Positions 45,689-54,670 of a DNA stretch of 64,000 bases are shown in pieces. The notes under the pieces were generated by a model. That model saw only the letters and a list, made by a program, of their open reading frames with translations. It searched no databases and was not told the DNA's origin. The stretch covers positions 1 through 64,000 of the forward strand of contig JANSLP010000105.1 in NCBI GenBank assembly GCA_029298735.1. Reading direction: 5' to 3'. Position 1 is the stretch's first letter. Every line of letters starts with the position of its first letter. Made by a program: the position numbers and the translations under genes. The DNA is from Ophiostoma sp. CBS 140.51. Lineage: Eukaryota; Ascomycota; Sordariomycetes; Ophiostomatales; Ophiostomataceae.

Positions 45689-46781
45689 CTAATATTCTCC
45701 TCGGCATTCTCCTGCTTGCGGGCCCTTTGCGTCAGAAGGGGACGTGCTTGTGGATGGGAAAGCGTCGTCCGGGAAAGGGAGCCAACTGATGGGAGGGCAG
45801 GGAGGTCCTCCTTCGAATCTACTCTCCGGCCCAGACCTTGCTTCTGGCACCGGTGACGCGTGATTCACACTGTACGGACCCACCTTGAACAGTTCTGGGT
45901 ACAACTCTGGGTAGAGCCGGAGGTATTTGTGCTTCGAGGCCATGGAACCCAGGGCAGGATCGTTACCCGGAGGCCACCCGACCAGGAAATTGGCCAGAGT
46001 CCGGAGTGCCGAAGTTATGGACGTTGGTCGCTAGGGAGCGGGCAAAGACTCGGGGGGGCGCCAAAAAGCCGTAGCAGATGTTGTTGACATCCGTCACGTC
46101 AAAGAAGACTGTAGTCGTCTCATAGTCACCTGCACACACGACCAGGCCAGGGTTCTCGCCGACAAAGAAGGGGCCTTGGTCAAAGTTGTTGCTGTTTTTC
46201 CTGTCCTCCGACGTCACTGCCACCGCTTGGTGTAGAGCATGTGCCAAAAAGGGCGTCAGAGGGCACTTGCGGTTGATGGCGGCTATGCGCGCTGCGTTGT
46301 TGACCCTACGACCGTCCCACAGGGGCTCGTCTTCCGCATAGCCCAGCGTGCTCAGGTGCTCTGGGTAGCCGCGGCGTGTGTAGTAGTTGTCGAGCTCGGC
46401 GTCATTGTCCTTTCTAAAGTCCATTGGGTTGTATGCCTGGTCCGCCGGCTTGGCTTCTGTGCGGATAATCTCTGCATGCTGTGGGTCGCTGAGCACATCC
46501 AGGACGCGTGCCACTGTGCGCACAGCACGTTGAGCGCACACAGCGATGTAGTGGGGCACGAGTCCCAGTCTCTGTTTGTGTTTGTTATTGCTGCTGCTGC
46601 TGACATCAAAGTTCAACTCAATGGACGTTGCGTTGCGGACCGACTATGATCTCGCCGTGTCGCGCACGACGGCCAGCTGCTTGTAGGTGCCGCCGACATT
46701 GGCTATGGCGACGAAGCAGGTGCGCTAAGACATCCAGTCCTGGAAGCGGATGGTCAAGACTCTGGTCTCTGTAGCCTCCAT
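45689..46781 (-). pseudogene. Degenerate gene of unknown family: two in-frame TAG codons and one frameshift
   Basis: Coding-like sequence in one frame begins at ATG 46781 (METATE-type start, MEATETRVLTIRFQDWMS), meets TAG at 46727-46725, continues RTCFVAIANVGGTYKQL..., and meets TAG at 46646-46644. It then runs open to 45963 as SVRNATSIELNFDV...VFARSLATNVHNF. Near 46,000-46,020 good coding sense moves to another frame (ALRTLANFLVGWPPGNDPAL), which stays open to 45689 with a Pro/Ser-rich tail. No intron explains the shift. Both stops are one C-to-T change (in a CpA context) from CAG/Gln. Without the breaks the product would be roughly 360 residues. I do not recognise the family, though the segment FFVGENPGLVVCAGDYETT looks strongly conserved. 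It could be a true pseudogene or could contain assembly errors. Confidence 0.7.
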
Positions 46782-47580
46782 TGTGGAGAGGCATGATAGA
46801 GGTTGTTCCTTCAGTGAGAGTTTGATTGAACTGAAGGAGGGACGGAGGAAAGGTGAAAAATAAGTCAAGAGAGTAGGGTAACGAAGAGAGAGATTGTGTG
46901 CGTTTCTGTGCGAATTATGGTTGAATATTGTTAAATTGAGTATAATAGTTTTTGATGAGATACAAAAGTGAAAAGATGGAACCCCAGAAGTGATTGAGCA
47001 TTGATGGCCATATGTACGAAATTTATTTGATTTTTGACGGCCTTGACTGAGCAGCAAGATACATGAACTCTATTTTGAAGTATCTGGGTAGCTGACAGCA
47101 TTATGATGTATTGTGTAAAAGACTATGTGTTGTGTGAAAACTATTGTGAGAGTGAACCTTATTTTGAAAAAAAGGAGGTACGTACTCGTACTGTGTAGAG
47201 TCTTGGTAAGGAGAAAGTAAACAAAGCAAGTGGCGAATCCGCCATGTTGGCTCGAAAGTTTGGTGTAAGTGGTCAGCTAAAATGTGTGTGTCTCAGACCA
47301 CGGACAAAATCACGAGAAGAATCAGCTAAATGATGCGGAAGAGCGAGCAGTATATGACATGTTTAGGTATTATTAAACTGAGAATATGTGGCAGGCGTTC
47401 ACGATTAAAACAATATTCGTATTATTGGTATCAAAACAGACGCTCAACAGAAGGAGTATCAAAGAAAATACACGACAGGAAAGTGAAAGAAGACACAAAT
47501 AGAAGACAGATAGAAAAATACAAAAATCAACCTCGACGTAGTATCCAAACACTTTCACATTTTATTACCACGATGACCTC
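46782..47580. other. Intergenic region
   Basis: No gene seen. It is AT-rich, lies downstream of the vWA gene and upstream of the pseudogene, and includes the presumed old promoter of the latter. Confidence 0.55.
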
Positions 47581-49980
47581 TTAGACCTCCGTGTAGGCCG
47601 GCAGGTGCTCCATCTCTTCAAATTCTTGCAGCGAGATATCATAACCCAAGTGCCGCTTCAGCAGCTCGTGCGTCACAAACCGCTCAGGACAGTTGCCCTG
47701 CGCATCGACAAAGGAGACGTGGTGGTTGACATCGCTGATGCGCTGCAGCTCGTTGGCGTGTCTGTGGTGGTGCGGGCAGTTGTCGACACCAATCAAAAAG
47801 ATAGTCACGTGGGCCCACGACAAGCCCAGCAGGTCCAGTTCAAACTCGTCCATGTCGGTGGCTTCGCCATCCAAGAACAGGAGTAGTCTGAGGATAGGAG
47901 TCTCTGGACCTGCCTGCCATCCGTAGATGGGGTGGTGGATGGCTGACTCGCGGTGCTTTTGGAAATGCAGCTCCTTGACTTTCTGCCAGCCCGTCATGAC
48001 GCGCGTGCCACCCCCAACACGCACGCCCCGCCACATGTCGTCAAAGTTGCGGTGGTGGATGGCGCCAATGTAGGTGGCGCGGTTGGCGAACGTCACCAGA
48101 TCATAACCCAGAGTCTGGTGGTCATGGTGCGCGAGGGCGTCGACGAAGCGCCGGATAATGGACTTGGCGACGTCCTTGTTTTTGGGTTGCGTCGAGCGGG
48201 CGTAGCCTGTAATGAGGTAGCGGTCGTACATGGGCCGAACAGGGTCAAAGTCCATCGAGCCAGACACGTCGAGCAAAATCATGGAGTCGTCGTTTGGTGT
48301 TTCGGGGCGGTCGTATGCGCGGAACGGTGTGGGCATGACTTGCTTTGAGTAGCCGGCGTCGTTTGTCGTGTGTAGCCGCATGCACGTGTCGTCGGGTGAA
48401 AAGTACATGGGCGGCGGCTCGACGGCGGCGGCCATACGGCGCTGGGCCATGTCCATTTCCGAGATAAAGTCGGGCTTCATGCGCATACCAACACTGCCCT
48501 CACGGTGGTTGAGCACCCAGTACAGGCGCTCTTCGGCCAAGTCTTCGTAGCCGCGCCATGCGGGCGTGATACCGCGCCAGCCCTCGCGGGCCTCGACACT
48601 AAACTTGAGCGGGTTGGATAGTTGCGTGGCCCAAGCGACAGGGATGGGCTCAAAGTAGCCAGCTCTCAGCAGGTGCAGGTACTGGATGGGCTTGCGGGCG
48701 CGCAGGTCGGCAATGTGCTTGGCCATGCCAACCTTTTCCTGGTAGCTGGCGACCAGCTGGCGGTGCGCATTGTCGGGCCACCGACCAGCCTCTTCAGAGA
48801 GAATGGATGTGCGTAAGGAGGACGAGAACTCGGCGGCCTTTTCCTCGGACGACTTGATGCCGAGGCTCTTCTTGAAGCTGGCGAACCTGCCAATCTTCTC
48901 CTTTCCGGCGCTAGATCCCCCTTTTGATAACTTCTTCTCGTCCTTCTCATCTTTTGAGTCCTTGGAATCGCCCTTTTTGTCTCCCTTGAAGTCACCCTTC
49001 TCGCTCTTGGAGCCCTTCTCCTCAATGGTGAGTTGCCCCATGTTGGGCACAATCTCCCAGATGCTCGTGGCCGGCTCCTTGCTGTCCACTTTGGCCTGCG
49101 CTTCGCGGTTCAGCTGGTTCGACAGACTAATTGTGCTCTGCGTCCACGCCATATGTGCATACGCTGACGGCCGTGGCGGACCCCACAGGTACGAGCTGTT
49201 GAAACTCCGCGACAAGCCGTAGCCAAACGGCGAGCCACACCGTAAGTAGTAGGGGTTGCTGCTGAAGAGCGTCGGCGTGAGCGACACATTGGAATAGAAG
49301 CGCTCGCCGGGGTACATGACGGCATCGCTCCACATGCGCTGCACACCCAATCGGTTCATCTTGCGGCGCATAAACTGGTGGATGGAGCAGTTGCAGTAGT
49401 AGTCGGACTCGTGTTCGGGCTCGATTTCTGGGTTGTAGATGCGGTATTCAAACTGGAGGTTTTGAAGGGCGTTTTGCATTTCCTGCTCGTCGCGCGCGCG
49501 AATGTTGCTGGCTTGAATAAGGGCATTTGAGTGGCGGCTGGTAAAGCCAAAGACGTTGTTATTGTTGGACGCAATGGGCATCGATGATCCAGGAGGTGCA
49601 TAGTAAGACGGTGGCGGCGCGTTGTCCGGGTTGGGGCCGCTCGGCGGTGCACCGCTGTTGGCTCCGTTGGGACCAGTGCCGTTGGGGCCGGGAGGTGGTC
49701 CTGCTGGCGGCGCATATGTTGGCGAGCCGCCATTCTCGTCTGCTGTCGAAGCGCCATTTGTCTGCGCCGTCGTTTGTGAGGCCACCTCTTTGCGGTGCTT
49801 CACAAACTCGGCGATGAACGCCTTCGCCTCGTCCGAGTCGCCCAGCAGTCCTTCCAAATGTGCCGTAGCCTCGTCGTCCTTGTCCTTGGGCAGCTTGGCC
49901 GTGTAGTTGATGATTTGTGTGAGCTCGCCGTCGTCGAGCGGCAGCAGCTTGCGCAGCTTCGGCAGCCACTGTGCTGCCAT
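47581..49980 (-). CDS. CUE-like / von Willebrand factor A domain protein
   Basis: Single-exon protein of 799 residues. The start is MAAQWLPKLRKLLPLDDGEL; 91 in-frame upstream residues are leader-like. Residues ~5-65 look like a ubiquitin-binding CUE-type helical domain. A Pro/Gly/Asn-rich linker (residues ~85-140) follows. A conserved middle region holds Cys-His and Tyr-rich blocks, and a Lys/Asp/Glu-rich low-complexity stretch lies around 335-365. The vWA domain starts near 568 with the MIDAS motif ILLDVSGSMDF (DxSxS), then VTFANRATYIGAI, GGGTRVMTG and LLLFLDGEATDMDEFE. The C-terminus LPAYTEV is short and exposed. Such vWA proteins bind partners through a divalent metal; the CUE-like end suggests a link to ubiquitin signalling. 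Neither role is tested, and no partner gene is adjacent. Confidence 0.88.
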   Translation of the reverse strand: MAAQWLPKLRKLLPLDDGELTQIINYTAKLPKDKDDEATAHLEGLLGDSDEAKAFIAEFVKHRKEVASQTTAQTNGASTADENGGSPTYAPPAGPPPGPNGTGPNGANSGAPPSGPNPDNAPPPSYYAPPGSSMPIASNNNNVFGFTSRHSNALIQASNIRARDEQEMQNALQNLQFEYRIYNPEIEPEHESDYYCNCSIHQFMRRKMNRLGVQRMWSDAVMYPGERFYSNVSLTPTLFSSNPYYLRCGSPFGYGLSRSFNSSYLWGPPRPSAYAHMAWTQSTISLSNQLNREAQAKVDSKEPATSIWEIVPNMGQLTIEEKGSKSEKGDFKGDKKGDSKDSKDEKDEKKLSKGGSSAGKEKIGRFASFKKSLGIKSSEEKAAEFSSSLRTSILSEEAGRWPDNAHRQLVASYQEKVGMAKHIADLRARKPIQYLHLLRAGYFEPIPVAWATQLSNPLKFSVEAREGWRGITPAWRGYEDLAEERLYWVLNHREGSVGMRMKPDFISEMDMAQRRMAAAVEPPPMYFSPDDTCMRLHTTNDAGYSKQVMPTPFRAYDRPETPNDDSMILLDVSGSMDFDPVRPMYDRYLITGYARSTQPKNKDVAKSIIRRFVDALAHHDHQTLGYDLVTFANRATYIGAIHHRNFDDMWRGVRVGGGTRVMTGWQKVKELHFQKHRESAIHHPIYGWQAGPETPILRLLLFLDGEATDMDEFELDLLGLSWAHVTIFLIGVDNCPHHHRHANELQRISDVNHHVSFVDAQGNCPERFVTHELLKRHLGYDISLQEFEEMEHLPAYTEV

Positions 49981-51463
49981 GGTGGTGGTGTTGAATGAAG
50001 AAGTAGTTGATGATGTGGTGCAGGATGACGTTGATTTGAATGCTTGGAGAATGTCCGTCAAAAGCCAAGATTGCAAGGTGTGGGCGGTCGCAGCTCTAAA
50101 TGACTTGGCAGGGACAGACAAGCCTGGGAGGACAAACGACGCGGGGTAAGAGCGATTGGCGACGGGCACACCCTTTCCTTTAAGTGTCGCAGGTTGCAGG
50201 TCGACGTACACCGAGTCACAAATGTGGCCAGTTCGGGAAGGGGTTAAAGGCAAAGACGGAAAGAGGAAAGAGGAAAGAGGACACAGACAAAGACTACTTC
50301 CAGAAAAGCAGGAAGGTATGGTTGATACGAACTGAAATTTTGTCGGGGCAAAGCGGGAAGGCCTTTTTCTCTCTTGTTTCTTTTCTCACTATTTTGAACA
50401 GAGCCACAGCCAAGACACCAAGACAGGGCAAAAGAAGCGGCCCGTCTCAATACAAGCAATGTAGAAGGATGATCACAGAAATTAAGAATTAACGGCCGGT
50501 GGAGAACCGACCAGAAACTATTACGTCGTTGCCAGCCATCTGGGTCGAGACAAGGGGAGAAAACAGGGGGAACAACACAAGAGAAAAACACGGGGGACAA
50601 TGGAACAAGCTCAAACACAAGCATTGGCGAGCACTTGCCGGGAGGCGGAAAGGAAGGCGCGATGCATGCAGACACATGCTGGCATGGAAGGCGAATCGCG
50701 GGCAGGTACAGGTGCAGGTGCAGGGAACTGGAAGCTTGGGCGACAGAATAGGGAAGGTGCAACTGGGCCGGCGGATCGGCCGTTGTCGGGACCGTTGAAG
50801 CCCACTTAAAGACTCTTGAATTTCGACAAAAGCCCACTAAAACGCCCGCTGTTGCTCCCGCCATCGCCTGCCAAAAACCACAAGCCACCTTGCTCCGCCA
50901 CGGGCGTAGGTTGTTTGGTTGTTCGCGACTGCCCAAAAGAGACAAGGAAAATCAGGGCGCGTGAAAGGGCCTAAACGGGCCACATGATTCCCAAAAGCCC
51001 ACGTTTCCGCGCTCAATCACAATCGCAAACAAGGTGCAGGCAATAAGAAACTACACGGAAGACGGCACACAAGAGCAGTCGAAAGTCGAAAAAGCGCAGG
51101 TTTGGCTCACCAACGATTAGCAGCGACTACCGGCACATTCATTTTGACGATATCTGTTCCTTGATCGATGGCACGCGGGAAATTCCAAAATTCAGTGACA
51201 AACGAGGCATTTCATTTTGACGGCCATTCCAACGGAGAAAGCGATAGAATTCAAGTCTAAGAGTTCTACATCCTGCTTGCCAAGAAGTCAGGAATACCAG
51301 TGGAATACGGAGTACACGGCCAACACGACCTGTGGCTCAGCCTCTTATCCAACCCGACCGCCGATCCTCCTGTTGTTTTGACCGACTCATGACCTCGATT
51401 GACCTTGACGACCTTCCCGACAATTCCCTCATCCCTCATCCCTCATCCCTCATCCCTCAAGCT
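49981..51463. other. Promoter region of the vWA gene / 3' flank of the arylsulfotransferase-like gene
   Basis: 1.5 kb with no supportable gene. CT/GA-rich runs near 50,240-50,420 suit the leader of the minus-strand vWA gene. A tandem CTCATCC repeat lies at 51426-51459, right behind the next gene's stop codon. Confidence 0.55.
51426..51459. repeat. Tandem CTCATCC repeat
   Basis: About five copies of a 7-base unit, ending 5 bases from the stop codon of the arylsulfotransferase-like gene, so probably in its 3' UTR. Confidence 0.9.
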
Positions 51464-53386
51464 TTATCCTCTTTCACCTCCCGACCTGCCATCCATTGAC
51501 ATCTCCACTTCTGTCATGACCGGTGTCGCCGTCGGCAGCGCCTCATACCGGTAGCTCCTCCGTGACGGTAGAACTCGGCTGACCGTGGCAGCGACAGACG
51601 TGACGATGCGACGCACGTGGGCAAAAGTGGCCGCCCGGTAGCGGAAAAGCACAAGATATGCCAGCACACACCCACCAGCGACACCCAGACTGATGTACAA
51701 AGCCAGACGCAAGAGGTGTCCGCGAAGTGTCTCTTTTGGTGGCGGCGCTGCCATGGCGGCCACGACAGTCGTCTCGGTGGTCGACACAGCTTCCGAGTAG
51801 GCCAGAACCTGTCTACTCCGGTCGAGGGCAGCGACACGCACCATCTTTGCTGTGGAAGAGACATCGAGACGGCTCTCAAAGTCATTTTTGACGACGGGCG
51901 ATCCGTGGTTCACGAAATCAGAGTTGCCGTCCGCCTTAATCTGCAACTGCCAGCTCCGGACTTCGGTTGCGCCGTTCCAGCTGACATACACGGCCTGCTC
52001 ATCAGGACGCATGGCAATGCTCGGAAGAGTCGACGGGCTGCCCACCCAGTGGTGCTTTGCTGTCCGGTAGTTCTTGCACCAGCCAAGAGCCGCAAACCCG
52101 AGCGGACACAGGTGGACATCACACAACGGCGTACCGGTAATGGTGTCAAACTCCGTGTATGCGGGGATATGGCCCCAGCCGACAAGAACCGTGTCCGTGG
52201 CCGGCAGCAGCTGGACCGATCCCTGCGACTGGGCAAGCAGTTTCTGCGGCGCCACATATGCCCGGACGAGCTCCGCTGTGGGCGGTTTGCTGTCCAGCCC
52301 CAGCTTGATACGCATCCCGCGGCTGTACTCAGCCGTCTCGAGCTTGTCGTAAGCACCATTGTCGAACACGGACAGCTCCTGCGTCTCTTCGTGCCAGACG
52401 GCGTGGTGCTGCCAGTGCGTGTTGGTGGCCTGGCCGTCGGACAAGTCTTTGAACGAGTTCCTGCGTCCGCCGAGCTGCCACAGCACATCGCCCGTGGTGC
52501 CGCTCACACAGATGACGGCGCACATGTACCGCGAGGAGACAATGTAGTCTCCACTGGTGGGCATTTTAGCCACGCTGTTGATGTGGAAGAAGTCAAAAGC
52601 TTTGGCGGCGTGCTTCCCAAACCCCCTCTTTAAGGGGGCAAACGTATCCTCCACAGCAAAATGGTCCGATGCCCGCCACTGAAAAATGAGTTTGCCCGTG
52701 GCAATGTCCACTTCTTGGAACAGGCTGTCAAAGATCCAGCCGGACTGGATGCCGTACTTTTGTGTGAGATCTCGTGGCCTCGTCTGATAGATGGTCATCA
52801 ATGCCGTGCCGGCCTCGGTAATGACAAAGTCGTGCAGGTCGCCCAGAAGTTGGGTACCGTCTGCTGTTGGGGCCGGCTTGACTGTGCGGACCACATCGTA
52901 CGACGCGTTCAGCATGTAGTACTGGCCCTCGCCAAAGGTGCCATTGTCCGTGCCGTGCCAAAAGGTCAAGTAATCCTCGCCATTGTACTGCTGCACCTTA
53001 ACATCCATCGCCTCGCCCCAGCGGGTGTCCATCCAGACCAAGTGGCCGCGGGTATCGTAGACGATCGGGCCGGGTGCGGTCACGGCCAGGCCGCGGGGGG
53101 CCGCAAAGATGAGGTCTTGTCCGTCGACATTGTCGTCGTCGGTGACAGTTGCCGAACACCGCTTATCATGTTGTAGCAGGTATGGTCGAGGTGGTGATGC
53201 ACTGAACGATTCATAATGTTGCTCCGGGTGCAGGCCGTATCGGCCCCAGTCATACCAGAAGGCGTCGTTAGGAGTGCCGAAAAAGGGGCCAGTCGATGAT
53301 GGTGACGATGTCGATGTAGGAGATGCCGTTGACTTTGGCAGTTGGCCAATTGCCTGTAAGACGAGGACTAGCCACCGTAGCTTCAT
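51464..53386 (-). CDS. Arylsulfotransferase-like (ASST) membrane protein
   Basis: Single-exon protein of 640 residues. The start MKLRWLVLVLQAIGQL gives a good signal peptide; an ATG 24 bases upstream is possible. The mature part carries a PGPIVYDTRGHLVWMD block, an ALMTIYQTR strand, and the HINSVAKMPTSGDYIVSSRY and WQLGGRRNSF blocks. This is the layout of the arylsulfotransferase family (PF14269/PF05935), a six-bladed beta-propeller. In bacteria these enzymes move sulfate between phenols; fungal members are numerous but uncharacterised. A single TM helix (LRLALYISLGVAGGCVLAYLVLF) at ~553-575 and a basic tail suggest a type I membrane protein with the propeller outside the cytosol. Enzymatic activity is not proven by what can be seen. 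Confidence 0.88.
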   Translation of the reverse strand: MKLRWLVLVLQAIGQLPKSTASPTSTSSPSSTGPFFGTPNDAFWYDWGRYGLHPEQHYESFSASPPRPYLLQHDKRCSATVTDDDNVDGQDLIFAAPRGLAVTAPGPIVYDTRGHLVWMDTRWGEAMDVKVQQYNGEDYLTFWHGTDNGTFGEGQYYMLNASYDVVRTVKPAPTADGTQLLGDLHDFVITEAGTALMTIYQTRPRDLTQKYGIQSGWIFDSLFQEVDIATGKLIFQWRASDHFAVEDTFAPLKRGFGKHAAKAFDFFHINSVAKMPTSGDYIVSSRYMCAVICVSGTTGDVLWQLGGRRNSFKDLSDGQATNTHWQHHAVWHEETQELSVFDNGAYDKLETAEYSRGMRIKLGLDSKPPTAELVRAYVAPQKLLAQSQGSVQLLPATDTVLVGWGHIPAYTEFDTITGTPLCDVHLCPLGFAALGWCKNYRTAKHHWVGSPSTLPSIAMRPDEQAVYVSWNGATEVRSWQLQIKADGNSDFVNHGSPVVKNDFESRLDVSSTAKMVRVAALDRSRQVLAYSEAVSTTETTVVAAMAAPPPKETLRGHLLRLALYISLGVAGGCVLAYLVLFRYRAATFAHVRRIVTSVAATVSRVLPSRRSYRYEALPTATPVMTEVEMSMDGRSGGERG

Positions 53387-54670
53387 TTTTGTCGATGTGG
53401 AACAAGACATGAATGATGGGACAAGACGAGAAACGTCTGTCAAATCATTTACATCTTCGTGGTTTACTTCGCAGGCCTTTGCATTGGACTTTCCCCCTAC
53501 ACCCAACCCAGGCTGTTGTAATCAGTGGTTCGGCAACTCCCTCCCGGCCAGTCAATCTTCTACATATCCTGGACAAGCCCATGTTGTATCGGCAAGCCGT
53601 CTACCCGGTCCGACGTCATGGCCAAAGCCGGAATATTGGCCGTGTAACATGTTATTGGCGGATAGGAATCAACGAGAGCTAGTTCATCTGTCATAAAGTG
53701 CTGTCGAGGAGTACGACGCACGTCGCAGCAAAGTGGCTTGTTTTGTTGATGGTAATTTTGACAAGCGAGAAGCAGTTTTCAGCACGGAGAATATCGCCGT
53801 AGTGGGTGCCGTGGCTGACGCGTACAACGACTTACAAAACCTGGTCAAGTTCGTGGTGCAGCACAATGGTCGTGGGTAGCGCGTACTTGAAGCGCCGGCC
53901 CGTCATAGTGGTACGTATGCCTTTTTCCACATCTCTCCACACAGGGGAAAGAGGGGGAAGAGACAGCGACGATGGAATCAACGACGACGTATTCTATGAT
54001 TATAAAGAAGGGGTTGATTTTCGACTTCAAAGATCAGGAAAAAGAGAAAAGAGTGAAATGTATGTAAATTTTGATTTTCAAGTTAACAGCTGAAATTTCT
54101 ATCAACGAGCTTTGACATATCAGCCCAATATACAAACCGAAAAACCTCGCTGGGAATTTCCTTCTTTGGACGTCCACCTGTGCCGTCCCTGCTCCAACCT
54201 GCTTAGTGGATGTGCAATCGTGTGCTCCCCTGTGCCACGTTCGTAACACTGGCGGTCTAACAGACTGCCGATGTTTGGGCCTGGTTTACACGAACCGTGG
54301 GCGCCACAGCGCCTTTTTGCCCGACACTTGCGTGGCGCGGATCTGATCGTCGCCGCCCAGCCTCACCACAAGCCACGTCTGTCAATAAATCTATTCCCTA
54401 CCGCAAAGAGCCGGCGCCTAGAATACTAAGGGGATGTATATATTAGGTTTGAAATTTAGACTTATAGACGTACATTCGTTTTATTCTTCATCTGATTATA
54501 TTAGCCCAGACGTCATACCTCCGTACCTGTCCTCGACCAAAGAAATGCAATGGATCCTTCTCCATCCCATCGTCAGGTCTGAACGACGGTGTGCTTGCGG
54601 TGGAGACTGCCGACACAACTCGAGCAATTTTGGATGAGAAGGGATGCTTTGTGAATATATGGACTACGTT
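53387..54670. other. Intergenic region with a short coding-like relic
   Basis: It holds the presumed promoter of the arylsulfotransferase-like gene and one coding-like relic at 53697-53879 (listed separately). Beyond 53,880 I see nothing. Confidence 0.55.
53697..53879 (+). pseudogene. Short coding-like relic without a start codon
   Basis: Sixty codons read like a real protein (EEYDARRSKVACFVDGNFD, then ENIAVVGAVADAYNDL), bounded by TAA just upstream and TAG at 53877-53879. There is no ATG, and no partner exon could be found by eye. I do not recognise the family. It may be the remnant of a lost gene or an orphan exon; chance is possible at this length. Confidence 0.35.
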
